From positions 1 to 64,000 of the forward strand of contig NZ_QKTV01000009.1 in the NCBI RefSeq assembly GCF_003362725.1: a DNA stretch of 64,000 nucleotides, given 5' to 3'. The number at the start of each line of letters is the position of its first letter. The stretch's first letter is position 1. This DNA comes from Winogradskyella aurantiaca (GTDB lineage: Bacteria > Bacteroidota > Bacteroidia > Flavobacteriales > Flavobacteriaceae). The position numbers were made by a program, and so were the translations under genes. Under the pieces are notes generated by a model that had not been told where the DNA came from, made no database searches, and was given only the letters and a program-made list of their open reading frames with translations. Below, piece after piece: positions 52,373 through 62,241 of this stretch.

Positions 52373-54020
52373 ACCACTTTTAACCCCTTGGCAGAGGTTT
52401 ATTGGATTGCTGCGATTAGAAAAAAAGGACCTGTTACAGGTGATTTACTATGCCGTTTTCTCAGGGTTAATTAGTTTAACATTACCCCTAGGAATCCAAG
52501 CCATTATAAATCTTATTCAAGGAGCACAGGTAAGTACCTCCTGGATCGTGTTGGTTATATTGGTGACCATTGGTGTAGCATTTGTGGGAATACTTCAACT
52601 AATGCAGATGCGCATTATTGAAACGGTTCAGCAGCGTGTTTTTATGCGTGCCTCATTCGAGTTTACATATAGGTTTCCAAAGATTAAAATGGATGAATTG
52701 CGCAATTACTACCCGCCGGAGTTGGCCAATAGATTTTTTGACGTATTAACAGTTCAGAAGGGACTTGATAAATTGTTAATAGATGTTCCAGCAGCGGTTT
52801 TACAAATTGTATTTGCATTGATTCTATTGTCCTTTTACCATCCGTTTTTTATTGCTTTTGGATTACTATTAGTCATTCTAATCTATGTGGTCTTTAAGTT
52901 TACTATCGAGCGCGGTATGCAGACGAGTTTAATGGAATCTAAGAAAAAGTATATGGTGGCACATTGGATTCAAGAAGTTGCCAGGGCCATTACCAGTTTT
53001 AAAGTGTCTGGACGCACCTCATTAGCAGTGGATAAAAACGATAGATTGGTTGATGGATATCTTATTGCAAGAGAATCGCACTTTAGAATTCTAGTCTTAC
53101 AGTTCATTCAAATGATTGGATTTAAAGTTCTTGTAACAGGAGGGCTATTAATTATTGGTGGCTTACTTGTGCTATCTCAGGAAATGAATATTGGGCAATT
53201 TGTCGCCGCAGAGATCATCATTTTATTGGTAATATCTTCAGTTGAAAAATTAATTCTCGGACTGGAATCCTTTTATGATGTTTTAACCTCATTAGAGAAA
53301 ATGGGACAGGTTGTCGACAAACAAATTGAAGATCAAGAAGGTAATGAAGTCCGCAGTATTGATGATTTTAAAATTGAATTGGATCATATTGCTTATGAAG
53401 TACCCAATAGGTCTCTTCATATTTTAAAGGATATCAACTTAACCATAACTCCTAAGAGTCGGATCTTAATTCAAGGCGAGAGTGGTTCTGGGAAGTCCAG
53501 TTTATTGAGAATGATATCTGGAATTATCGAGCCCACATCAGGTCGTATTTATGTGAATGATCAGGCCTTAGATAATTTAAAGATTAATTCTTACAGAGCT
53601 CAGCTGGGAATGTCATTAGTGGATGAAACACCCTTTGAAGGAAGTATTCGTGAGAACATCACATTAGGAGACAAAAATATAACTGATGATCAGATATATG
53701 AAGTTATAGAACTAGTTGGACTATTGGAATATATGAGAGAGTCTGAAAAAGGCTTGGATACCATCATTTATCCCGAAGGCCGTCAGATGTCCTTTACAGT
53801 AGCGAAGAAAATTATTCTAGCCAGAGCCATTATTGTAAAACCTAAAGCTTTGATTTTAGAAGAGCCGCTTGAGCATTTTGAGAAATATGAGGTTAAAAGG
53901 ATTATTGACAGGTTAACTGATCCTAAGCATCCATGGTCACTTATTGTAGTGAGTTTTAATAATGAGTGGGTTGATAAGTGTACACAAGTAATTCAACTTA
54001 AAAAAGGTGTAATTGTTTAA
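52362..54020 (+). CDS. ABC exporter half-transporter with degenerate ATPase domain
   Basis: 552 residues: an N-terminal membrane domain (about 1-310, hydrophobic helices near 30, 70, 145, 250, 285) and a C-terminal nucleotide-binding domain. Walker A GESGSGKS (Lys378) is intact, but the signature LSGGQ is replaced by MSFTV (476-480), Walker B reads LILEEP so its Asp is Glu500 while the catalytic Glu501 remains, and the H-loop position reads VSFNN (531-533) with no His. ATP hydrolysis may therefore be slow or absent, or the protein may pair with another NBD. Followed by HlyD- and TolC-type genes. Confidence 0.83.
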   Translation: MTNKPLLTPWQRFIGLLRLEKKDLLQVIYYAVFSGLISLTLPLGIQAIINLIQGAQVSTSWIVLVILVTIGVAFVGILQLMQMRIIETVQQRVFMRASFEFTYRFPKIKMDELRNYYPPELANRFFDVLTVQKGLDKLLIDVPAAVLQIVFALILLSFYHPFFIAFGLLLVILIYVVFKFTIERGMQTSLMESKKKYMVAHWIQEVARAITSFKVSGRTSLAVDKNDRLVDGYLIARESHFRILVLQFIQMIGFKVLVTGGLLIIGGLLVLSQEMNIGQFVAAEIIILLVISSVEKLILGLESFYDVLTSLEKMGQVVDKQIEDQEGNEVRSIDDFKIELDHIAYEVPNRSLHILKDINLTITPKSRILIQGESGSGKSSLLRMISGIIEPTSGRIYVNDQALDNLKINSYRAQLGMSLVDETPFEGSIRENITLGDKNITDDQIYEVIELVGLLEYMRESEKGLDTIIYPEGRQMSFTVAKKIILARAIIVKPKALILEEPLEHFEKYEVKRIIDRLTDPKHPWSLIVVSFNNEWVDKCTQVIQLKKGVIV

Positions 54021-54031
54021 AGAATAGAATC

Positions 54032-55381
54032 ATGCTAAACATTTCAAATAATCCTTTAAATAAAAAAGTAGATCTCACAAAATACAGATCTGCAGGTCAT
54101 GTATTTGGAAAACAATATTATAAGTATTTCAACCGATTCTTAACTGGTTTTGCCTTGACTGCTTTTATTATCTTGTTTTTCCCATGGACGCAGAATATTA
54201 CTGGTAGAGGGGAGGTCACTACCTTAACTCCAGACCAACGACCACAGACAATACAATCTCCTATTCCCGGAAGAATTGTTGCCTGGCATGTACGTGAAGG
54301 TAATTTGGTAAAGAAGGGTGATACTATTATGGAGATTGCCGAAGTTAAAAGTGAGTATTTTGATCCTCAATTGGTAGAGAGAACTGGTCAGATGAGAGAT
54401 GCAAAAGCCTTTTCTGCAAAGTCTTATGAGCAAAAGGTGAAGGCTAAAGAGGTTCAGATTGAGGCCCTTAAAAAAGAGCGAGTTTTAAAGCTCAAGCAGG
54501 CTAGAAACAAATTATACCAATCAAAACTTAAGGTGCAAGAAGATAGTATTAATCTAGAGGCCGCTAAGACGAATATGCGCATTGCTACGACAAGATTTGA
54601 TCGTGCTCAGGAGCTAGAAAACGATGGAATTATATCCTTAAAAGATTTTGAGGAAGCCAGACTAAAGTTTCAGGAAAATGAAGCTAAACTCATTTCGCAG
54701 AAAGCCAAACTGGCGGCAAGTCAGAATGAAGTTATCAATGCAGAGGTAAATATTTCATCAACAGATGCTTCATACATCGATAAGATTTCAAAGGCAGAGA
54801 GTGAGAAGTTTGCAGCGATGTCTGGCCAACTAGATACAGAGGCGCAGGTGACCAAATTAGACAATGAAGTATCTAACTATCAAATTCGAAATAGTTTATT
54901 GTTTATAACCGCTCCGCTTGATGGCTATATAAATAAAGCCCTTAGAGGAGGTATTGGTGTCACATTTAAGGAAGGAGAGGAATTGGTGGGAATTATGCCT
55001 GCACAAGTTGATTTGGCGGTCGAAACTTATGTAGATCCAATTGATTTACCATTAATGCATTTAGGTGAAAAAGTAAGAATTCAGTTTGATGGTTGGCCAG
55101 CAATTATTTTTAGAGGTTGGCCAAATGTGTCCTATGGAACTTATGGTGGGGAAGTTGTTGCTGTTGAGAACTTTATAAGTTCAAATGGTAAGTTCAGAAT
55201 TCTTTTAAAACCAGATCCAGATGATCACCCATGGCCGCAAGAAATTAGAGCTGGTTCAGGTGCCTTTACTATGGCATTATTAGAGGATGTTCCAATTTGG
55301 TTTGAAATTTGGAGGCAGTTAAATGGGTTTCCTCCAAATTACTACCAACCTATAGATTCTGGTAAAACCGCTAAAAAGTAA
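54032..55381 (+). CDS. HlyD-family membrane fusion protein
   Basis: Periplasmic adaptor linking an inner-membrane transporter to TolC. 449 residues: one TM helix near 38-58 (GFALTAFIILFFPW), a lipoyl/barrel-sandwich half (about 75-105, QSPIPGRIVAWHVREGNLVKKGDTI), a long coiled-coil hairpin (about 120-275, Lys/Glu/Ala-rich), the second lipoyl half (LLFITAPLDGYINKAL) and a beta-barrel. Starts 11 nt after the ABC gene and ends 3 nt before TolC. Confidence 0.9.
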   Translation: MLNISNNPLNKKVDLTKYRSAGHVFGKQYYKYFNRFLTGFALTAFIILFFPWTQNITGRGEVTTLTPDQRPQTIQSPIPGRIVAWHVREGNLVKKGDTIMEIAEVKSEYFDPQLVERTGQMRDAKAFSAKSYEQKVKAKEVQIEALKKERVLKLKQARNKLYQSKLKVQEDSINLEAAKTNMRIATTRFDRAQELENDGIISLKDFEEARLKFQENEAKLISQKAKLAASQNEVINAEVNISSTDASYIDKISKAESEKFAAMSGQLDTEAQVTKLDNEVSNYQIRNSLLFITAPLDGYINKALRGGIGVTFKEGEELVGIMPAQVDLAVETYVDPIDLPLMHLGEKVRIQFDGWPAIIFRGWPNVSYGTYGGEVVAVENFISSNGKFRILLKPDPDDHPWPQEIRAGSGAFTMALLEDVPIWFEIWRQLNGFPPNYYQPIDSGKTAKK

Positions 55382-55384
55382 GCC

Positions 55385-56809
55385 ATGAGATCTTACCTAA
55401 AATACATACTGTGTCTTCTTGTCATTCAGGTAGGAAGTAGTCAGGTAGAATTGCCGCTGGATAGTCTCAATAAGATTTTTCGATTTGATGAATATCTGGG
55501 ATATGTCAAACGTTTTCATCCAGTTGTAAAACAAGCACAATTAGTTATAGATGAAAGTCAGGCGAATCTAATGCGATCAAGAGGTGCATTTGACCCAAAA
55601 ATAGAGGTTGATTATGACCGTAAGAAGTTTAAGAATACAGAGTACTATGACAAACTCAATGCTACCTTTAAAATACCGACATGGTATGGTATTGAATTGA
55701 AAGGTAATTTTGAAGATAATAGGGGAGATTTTTTAAATCCCGAGAACGATACTTCAGCGGAAGGTTTGTATAGTGCAGGGGTATCCTTTTCCTTAGCCCA
55801 AGGCCTATTAATCAACAAGCGAATGGCCCAATTGAAGCAAGCTAAACTATTTAGAGAGCAGGCCAAGGCGGATAGAGATTTGTTGGTCAATAACATTTTG
55901 TATGAAGCTTCATTGGCCTATTTTAAGTGGTTGCAAGCGTATAAAGAGAATCAATTGTTTCAACGCTTTCTAGTTAATGCTGAACAACGTTTTCAGGGAA
56001 TAAAACGAGGGGCAGAAACTGGGCAGTTTGCCGCTATTGATTCTGTGGAAGCCAGAATAGCGGTTAATGACAGAGTATTAAAGGCAGAACAAACTCGAAT
56101 CAAATTTGTTAAGGCTAGCTTTGAGTTGACCAATTACTTGTGGTTTGATGGTAATATTCCAATAGAATTACAGCCAGGTGTAATTCCTGATTTGGAAACT
56201 GAAACGGTAGTTGATGATACATTTAATTTATCATCTTTTGAACCAGACAGCTTGTTGTTAGATGCGCACCCTAAACTTTTGTCATTAGATTATAAGTTGC
56301 AAAATTTGCAGGTAGATCGTCAACTAAAGTCCAATATGCTCTTACCTAGGATTGATCTTGAGTACAATTTTTTAAATGAAAGAAACAACTCAATTGATGC
56401 CTTTACAACTTCAAATTATAAAGCCGCAGTTAATTTTAGTTTTCCTTTATTTTTAAGAAAAGAACGAGGTGAGTTGAACTTGGCTAAGTTGAAAATTAGA
56501 GATGCTGAATTTGAAATTGACGCCACACGAATTACCCTTGGAAACAAGATTGAAGCTATAAGACAGGAGCTAGCTTCTTTTATTGTGCAAAATGATGTAA
56601 CAGAACAAATGGTATCTGATTATGAGCGAATGCTACGTGCAGAAATAAGAAAATTTGATATAGGAGAGAGTTCCTTGTTTCTTGTGAACTCACGTGAGTC
56701 CAGTCTTATTAATAGTCAATTAAAGGCCATTGAACTTCAAAACAAGTACTTTTCTACAAAGGCAAAATTATTTAATAGTTTGGCTCTAAATCCTGATTTT
56801 TTATACTAG
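55385..56809 (+). CDS. TolC-family outer membrane efflux protein
   Basis: 474 residues with signal peptide (LCLLVIQVGSSQ). Two pseudo-repeats of helical coiled coil with short barrel strands, e.g. FDEYLGYVKRFHPVVKQAQLVIDESQANLMRSRGAFDPK opening and HPKLLSLDYKLQNLQVDRQLKSNMLLPRIDLEYNF in the second half, as usual in OEP-family proteins. It is the exit duct of the tripartite exporter encoded by this operon. Confidence 0.9.
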   Translation: MRSYLKYILCLLVIQVGSSQVELPLDSLNKIFRFDEYLGYVKRFHPVVKQAQLVIDESQANLMRSRGAFDPKIEVDYDRKKFKNTEYYDKLNATFKIPTWYGIELKGNFEDNRGDFLNPENDTSAEGLYSAGVSFSLAQGLLINKRMAQLKQAKLFREQAKADRDLLVNNILYEASLAYFKWLQAYKENQLFQRFLVNAEQRFQGIKRGAETGQFAAIDSVEARIAVNDRVLKAEQTRIKFVKASFELTNYLWFDGNIPIELQPGVIPDLETETVVDDTFNLSSFEPDSLLLDAHPKLLSLDYKLQNLQVDRQLKSNMLLPRIDLEYNFLNERNNSIDAFTTSNYKAAVNFSFPLFLRKERGELNLAKLKIRDAEFEIDATRITLGNKIEAIRQELASFIVQNDVTEQMVSDYERMLRAEIRKFDIGESSLFLVNSRESSLINSQLKAIELQNKYFSTKAKLFNSLALNPDFLY

Positions 56810-56868
56810 GTATATTCCATAAAAATACCATCAGTTCTCTCAAAACTTAATGTATTTTTACTGTAGAA

Positions 56869-56876
56869 TATATTTG
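56869..56876 (+). promoter_or_regulatory. mpl promoter -7 element abutting the ATG
   Basis: TATATTTG, a perfect match, ends 2 bp before the ATG at 56879. If transcription starts 3-7 nt after the element, the mpl mRNA is leaderless or nearly so. Confidence 0.42.
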
Positions 56877-56878
56877 GT

Positions 56879-58231
56879 ATGAATATCCATTTCATAGCTA
56901 TTGGTGGTGCTGCTATGCACAACCTGGCAATTGCGTTGCACAATAAAGGTTATAACATCACAGGAAGTGATGACACGATTTTTGACCCATCAAAATCAAG
57001 GTTGGAAACAATTGGCTTATTGCCCCAAGAATATGGCTGGTTTCCAGATAAAATAACAGAGGAATTAGATGCTATTATCCTAGGAATGCATGCCAAGGTC
57101 GATAATCCTGAATTATTGAGAGCTCAGGAATTAGGTCTTAAAGTGTATAGTTACCCTGAATTTCTTTATGAGCAATCTAAGGATAAAACTAGGGTTGTTA
57201 TTGGTGGTAGTCATGGAAAGACTACAATTACGGCTATGATTTTACATGTTATGAATTATCATGACCGAGAGGTGGATTATATGGTGGGTGCCCAACTAGA
57301 AGGGTTTGACGTTATGGTAAAACTAACAGACGATAACGATTTTATAGTTCTAGAAGGGGATGAGTACTTGAGTTCTCCAATTGATAGACGTCCTAAATTT
57401 CATTTATACAAGCCTAACATTGCCTTGCTAAGTGGGATTGCCTGGGATCACATCAATGTCTTTCCAACCTATGAAAATTATGTGAAGCAGTTTGAGATAT
57501 TCCTTGATTCTATAGTTAGAGGTGGAAGTATTAATTATAACTCAGAGGATCCGAAGGTCGCTAGAATTGTAGAAGCTACCGAAAACCAAATTAGAAAGTT
57601 GCCCTACGAAACTCCTGAGTATTATGTCGAAGAAGGAACAACTATGTTAGAAACAGAAGATGGCCCCATGCCTATTGAACTTTTTGGGCGACACAATCTT
57701 AATAATTTGGCTGGAGCCAAATGGATTTGTCAACATATGGGAGTTGATGAAGAAGATTTCTATGAGGCTATAAGCACATTTAAAGGTGCTAGTAAGCGTC
57801 TCGAAAAAATTGCAGAGAATTCAAATTCAGTTGCCTTTAAAGATTTTGCACATTCACCAAGTAAGGTAAAAGCAACCACAAAAGCTGTAAAATCTCAGTA
57901 TCCAGATCGCCAATTGTTAGCTTGTTTGGAACTACACACATATAGTAGTCTTAATGCAAAATTTCTAAAAGAATATGAAGGGGCTCTAAATGCAGCTGAT
58001 ATTGCCGTAGTTTTTTATTCTCCACATGCAGTTAAAATTAAGAAGCTTGACGAAGTCTCTGAATCTCAAATTTCAGAAGCATTTAATAGGAATGATTTGA
58101 AAATATTCACCAATCCAGAATTGTTTAAATTCTTTTTGTTAGAGCAAAATTTTAGAAATAAATCCTTGTTATTAATGAGTTCAGGTAACTACGGTGGTTT
58201 GGATATCGAAGAACTTAAAAAATTCTATTAG
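56879..58231 (+). CDS. mpl: UDP-N-acetylmuramate:L-alanyl-gamma-D-glutamyl-meso-diaminopimelate ligase
   Basis: Murein-recycling ligase that joins recovered tripeptide to UDP-MurNAc. 450 residues. Mur ligase fold: N-terminal NAD-like IHFIAIGGAAMHNLAIAL, P-loop GGSHGKTT in the middle, EGDEYLSS and AWDHINVFP. The family normally starts at this MNIHFIAIGG, so the ATG is well supported despite the missing leader. Thematically linked to anmK and murF in the window. It is 69 bp downstream of the tolC-like gene. Confidence 0.94.
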   Translation: MNIHFIAIGGAAMHNLAIALHNKGYNITGSDDTIFDPSKSRLETIGLLPQEYGWFPDKITEELDAIILGMHAKVDNPELLRAQELGLKVYSYPEFLYEQSKDKTRVVIGGSHGKTTITAMILHVMNYHDREVDYMVGAQLEGFDVMVKLTDDNDFIVLEGDEYLSSPIDRRPKFHLYKPNIALLSGIAWDHINVFPTYENYVKQFEIFLDSIVRGGSINYNSEDPKVARIVEATENQIRKLPYETPEYYVEEGTTMLETEDGPMPIELFGRHNLNNLAGAKWICQHMGVDEEDFYEAISTFKGASKRLEKIAENSNSVAFKDFAHSPSKVKATTKAVKSQYPDRQLLACLELHTYSSLNAKFLKEYEGALNAADIAVVFYSPHAVKIKKLDEVSESQISEAFNRNDLKIFTNPELFKFFLLEQNFRNKSLLLMSSGNYGGLDIEELKKFY

Positions 58232-58248
58232 ACAAATCCTATAACATC

Positions 58249-60723
58249 TTAGTCATCTGTACTAGGATTGAATCCAATTTCCGTAGTTGGATTTTCCCCT
58301 TTGGTGATGCTTTTAATATGTAAATCCCGTTGTGGGAACGGAATTTCAATTTGAGCTTCTTTAAAGGCATTATAAATTGCTATTGAAATGTCACTTTTGG
58401 AAGCAAATCCGTCCTCAAAATAAACCCAATATCTTAAACTGAAATTAAGTGAGCTCTCACCAAATTCCATAAAAAGAACCTGTGGTTCTGGATCTTTTAA
58501 GACTGCAGAATGTTTTTTAGCAGCGTTACTAAGTATTTCTAATACTCTGTTTGGATCACTCGAATAGGATGTACCTATGTTTATTTGCATTCTTCTTATT
58601 TTACTCGAGTGAGTCCAATTGATCAAATCGTTCGTTATTAAATTATTATTTGGTACAATAACTTCTGCCCCATCATAAGTATTAACGACAGAGGCTCTTA
58701 TACCTATCTTTGTAACTGTCCCCCACAAATCATTAAATTCAACCGAATCGCCGGGTAGTATTGGACGTTCAAAAATCAGAATAAGTCCAGATACGAAATT
58801 GGATATTATTGTTTGTAACCCAAAGCCAATACCTAAACCAAGGGCTCCTGCCATTAGATTAAATGTGCTTAAATCTATACCCAAAATCGAAAGAGCAAAA
58901 ATGAACCCGAAACCTATAATTGCATATCTAGAAACAACCGAAATGGCGGTGGGAACTCCTTTTGAGAAATTAAACACTTTTAAGATTTCGTTATCTTCAT
59001 TGACAAAAAAGGAGACGAGCTTCGAGAGTGTGTAAGAAATGAAAAGGACTAAGAAGAATGAAAAAATCGCTCCTAAAGTAAAAGAGATGCTGCCAATTGT
59101 ATACGTTTCAGAGAGAAAAAGTTCTAAATAATCAATAAAGTCTTCAAGCCTGTCAATTATTCCCAAAAATAGAACTGCCCATATTGTGACGACTATAATC
59201 TTAATATATTTAAGAACATCTTTTTCAATTACTAACTGATTCTTCTTTGTTTTCTGCAATGGGCGTTCATAATGTCTATAAACAACACTAATAGCCATAC
59301 TTTCTACAATTAGTAAAATGGCGTAGGCAAAAACCGAGACGATACCGCTTTGTATGGATACTATAAGGACAATATCGGCTAGATTAGTGTACCCGAAAAT
59401 ATTGGCAATAATTCCGACTAGAATACCTGATAAGATGGCAGGTCTGAGATATTGAAAGTACTTGGAAAAACGGCGAGTTTCGGGGCGCTTGTTTTGAAGC
59501 AGATACGATGAGGAATAACGCAATACCAGTACTATGAGTAATCCAAATTCTAAGAAAAGAAATAATCTGTAATCTAGTGAACTAAACCAAGCATAGGTTT
59601 TGAATGCATCTAGTACATACATTCCAGTTAAGAAATAAAAGAAACTTCTAAAAAACTTGGGTTCATATAATTTTACGATAGGAATAATGGTTAACATCAT
59701 TGCCACATTGATCACATCGGAAAAAATACGTTCATTGCCGACAATATAGAACCTTAAAAAGGCGAGACCTGCGAAAATAAGAATTAAGGTGCTTTGTTGG
59801 GTTAGAAGTGTTCCAAATCGCTTCAACCTTGAGTTCTTCTCTTCTAATGGGTATTTAATAAATGCTCTTCGGAAATAGCGCAACAGGAAGAAGAACACCA
59901 CCATTGTGATTACATAATTTATTAAAAACTCTGGTTTACTAATAACGTATCTGTATAGGTCTACCATAGCAGTTTCATAGGATTCTAAGGCTTCCTTTCC
60001 ATCATCGTTAGTTTTGAAATCTCGATCCTCAGGGTTCCAAATATTTGTGTGGCGTTTGTGCAATACATGGTATTGTTTAGATCTTTTAAATTGCTGAAGT
60101 TCACTTCTAATTTCGTCTACAATCTCACCAAGTCGTGCAAATTTGGTTTGTAATCTCAGGTATTTTGTTGTGGTCCGTGTAATTGCTTTATCGGCTAAAT
60201 ATAGACTATCTCTTATCCCTTGTGCATACCCCAGTAGCTCTCTGGGTGCATTATTTTCATTGGCATTTTTATAGGTGAGGTTCCAGGTTTTAATTTTAGA
60301 ATTGAGATCATGGATCAATGCTGAATTTTTGTTGTTATAATCATTAATTTTACTTTCCCATTTAGATATGGCCTCTTTATAAACCCCCCATTTTTTTATT
60401 TGATTCTCAATCTTTTGACGGTTAGGATTTGATAAAACGAACGCTCTCGAAACAGCCTCTTGTTTACTTAAAAACTCTTTATAGCTAGGATAAATTGAAT
60501 CAATCTGAATAAGGTCCTTTGAGGGCTTAGCCTTTTTCTTGATGAGTTTTAAATCATTATTTACCTCCCTTATTTCTTTAATAATGTCAACAATATTGAC
60601 AGGAACAGGGACTTGCTTAATGGAATCGTTCGTGACCTCTACTTCTTGGGAATAAACCTTGATGTTGGCAACTATTCCCAAAAGGATTAATAAGAATAAT
60701 ATAGTTTTGTTGGTAGATTTCAT
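58249..60723 (-). CDS. large MscS-family mechanosensitive channel (MscK-like)
   Basis: 824 residues. A signal sequence precedes a long charged periplasmic coiled-coil region (about 30-250), then roughly eight TM helices (275-600), and a C-terminal MscS domain (about 615-800) with pore helix GALGLGIGFGLQTIISNFVSGLILIFERP and ISIAIYNAFKEAQIEIPFPQRD cytoplasmic block. Acts in relief of hypoosmotic shock. Last gene of a minus-strand set starting at DUF1569. Confidence 0.9.
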   Translation of the reverse strand: MKSTNKTILFLLILLGIVANIKVYSQEVEVTNDSIKQVPVPVNIVDIIKEIREVNNDLKLIKKKAKPSKDLIQIDSIYPSYKEFLSKQEAVSRAFVLSNPNRQKIENQIKKWGVYKEAISKWESKINDYNNKNSALIHDLNSKIKTWNLTYKNANENNAPRELLGYAQGIRDSLYLADKAITRTTTKYLRLQTKFARLGEIVDEIRSELQQFKRSKQYHVLHKRHTNIWNPEDRDFKTNDDGKEALESYETAMVDLYRYVISKPEFLINYVITMVVFFFLLRYFRRAFIKYPLEEKNSRLKRFGTLLTQQSTLILIFAGLAFLRFYIVGNERIFSDVINVAMMLTIIPIVKLYEPKFFRSFFYFLTGMYVLDAFKTYAWFSSLDYRLFLFLEFGLLIVLVLRYSSSYLLQNKRPETRRFSKYFQYLRPAILSGILVGIIANIFGYTNLADIVLIVSIQSGIVSVFAYAILLIVESMAISVVYRHYERPLQKTKKNQLVIEKDVLKYIKIIVVTIWAVLFLGIIDRLEDFIDYLELFLSETYTIGSISFTLGAIFSFFLVLFISYTLSKLVSFFVNEDNEILKVFNFSKGVPTAISVVSRYAIIGFGFIFALSILGIDLSTFNLMAGALGLGIGFGLQTIISNFVSGLILIFERPILPGDSVEFNDLWGTVTKIGIRASVVNTYDGAEVIVPNNNLITNDLINWTHSSKIRRMQINIGTSYSSDPNRVLEILSNAAKKHSAVLKDPEPQVLFMEFGESSLNFSLRYWVYFEDGFASKSDISIAIYNAFKEAQIEIPFPQRDLHIKSITKGENPTTEIGFNPSTDD

Positions 60724-60749
60724 TTTAATAGCATTAGTGGTTAACTATT

Positions 60750-61637
60750 CTACAAGTGAGTTTTAAAGAATTTGATGGTTCTTTCCCATGATAAATTGGC
60801 CGCAGCTTTATCATAACGTGGGGTGGTGTTATTATGGAAGCCGTGGTTAACCTCTCGATAAATATAGGCTTCATAGGTAATATTGTTTTTCTTTAGTTCA
60901 ATTTCATAATCTGGCCATCCGGCATTTACGCGCTTATCTAATTCTGCATAATGAAGCATCAGAGGTGCCTTTATTTGAGCAACCTCCGCTGAGGTCTGAG
61001 GTTGTCGTCCATAATAAGGTACTGCCGCACCTAATTCCTGTAATTTTACAGCCATCATATTAGAGATCCACCCCCCAAAACAAAAACCAACAACCCCAAT
61101 CCGGCCATTGCATTTCTCGTGAGTTCTGAGGTGTTCAAATGCAGCTATGAAATCTTCTAACATCTCGTTGCGGTCCCTTTGTCGTTGCATTGTTCTGCCA
61201 TCATCATCATTTCCAGGATAACCACCAAGGGGGGATAGAGCATCAGGTGCCAATGATATAAATCCTTCTAGAGCAGCGCGCCTCCCAACGTCTTCTATAT
61301 ATGGATTTAACCCCCTGTTTTCGTGAACAATAACAATTCCAGGCAATTTTTCGCTTGGGTCCTTAGGCATAGAAAAAAGACCACTGATAGTGCCACCACC
61401 TTTGGGTGAACGGTAATTAATCATCTTCGAATCAAGATTTGGGTCATCTGGTTGAACCAATAAGGTGTCTAAATAGTTTGGTGAAATAAAATTTAAAAGT
61501 GAGGGTAAGGTAAGCCCACCTACCGCATAAATAGAAAGCTTTTCTAAAAATTGCTTCCTATTGAGCTTGTTATGCGCATAATCATCGTACAAATCAAAAA
61601 CATCCTGACTTATGTCTTCTTTTTTTATGTTATTCAT
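60750..61637 (-). CDS. dienelactone hydrolase family protein
   Basis: 295 residues, alpha/beta-hydrolase fold. Nucleophile Cys in GVVGFCFGGW, catalytic Asp in AELDKRVNAG and His in EVNHGFHNN give a Cys-Asp-His triad of dienelactone hydrolase type. The N terminus carries a helical segment with a hydrophobic stretch (LSIYAVGGLTLPSLLNF) preceded by NRKQFLEK, which could be an export signal. Between MscS (26 bp) and PaiB-like (13 bp) genes on the minus strand. The physiological substrate is unknown. Confidence 0.87.
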   Translation of the reverse strand: MNNIKKEDISQDVFDLYDDYAHNKLNRKQFLEKLSIYAVGGLTLPSLLNFISPNYLDTLLVQPDDPNLDSKMINYRSPKGGGTISGLFSMPKDPSEKLPGIVIVHENRGLNPYIEDVGRRAALEGFISLAPDALSPLGGYPGNDDDGRTMQRQRDRNEMLEDFIAAFEHLRTHEKCNGRIGVVGFCFGGWISNMMAVKLQELGAAVPYYGRQPQTSAEVAQIKAPLMLHYAELDKRVNAGWPDYEIELKKNNITYEAYIYREVNHGFHNNTTPRYDKAAANLSWERTIKFFKTHL

Positions 61638-61650
61638 AGTGCGGAATTTG

Positions 61651-62241
61651 TTAAAAAATTAGATCTAAAAAGAGCCTGATACTTTTTTGATTTGATGAAA
61701 TGAGCTCTTCTCTTGCGGCCATTCTATCCCCTGGTTTCTTATCCTGTGATAATTTAAATTTCCCTTCCCATTCTAAGATACTAATTTCGAACATTTCAAT
61801 ATAGTCTAAATTCCTCTGCATTCTGGGATTGTCAGCATCTAAAGTATATTTTGGGTTTTCACCTTCAAGAAATTCTGTCATAGTAATTAGAGATTCTTTT
61901 AAGGCCTCTTTGTTTTCTATGGCATTAACTATTCCCTTTATATGCACCTTAACATAGTTCCAAGTTGGCAACTGCGTGGTGCTGTATACACTGGGTGAAA
62001 TGTAGCATTGTGGTCCTTGAAAAATTATTGTTACCGGTTTGCTATCCTTCAGAAGTTTGGCATGTGGATTAAAAATATCTATATGCCCAATTAGTTTATT
62101 GTCTTCAAACACGAGGGGCAGATGAGTTACAAATGGTTCATTCTCATGCACAGAAATAACAGTTGCAAGCGGATAATGCTTTATAACGGCAATCATGTGT
62201 TCACGTGTGTCGTCTTGATGGTGCTGTGGTGGGTATTTCAT
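61651..62241 (-). CDS. FMN-binding negative transcriptional regulator (PaiB-like)
   Basis: 196 residues of the PaiB/split-barrel flavin-binding family: N-terminal MKYPPQHHQDD, VISVHENEPFVTHLPLVFE, GHIDIFNPHAKLLKDSKPVTIIFQGPQCYISPSVY and NYVKVHIKGIV are typical. In Bacillus PaiB is linked to repression of sporulation and protease genes; here the role is not known. Coupled to the upstream DUF1569 gene through a TAATG overlap. Confidence 0.85.
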   Translation of the reverse strand: MKYPPQHHQDDTREHMIAVIKHYPLATVISVHENEPFVTHLPLVFEDNKLIGHIDIFNPHAKLLKDSKPVTIIFQGPQCYISPSVYSTTQLPTWNYVKVHIKGIVNAIENKEALKESLITMTEFLEGENPKYTLDADNPRMQRNLDYIEMFEISILEWEGKFKLSQDKKPGDRMAAREELISSNQKSIRLFLDLIF

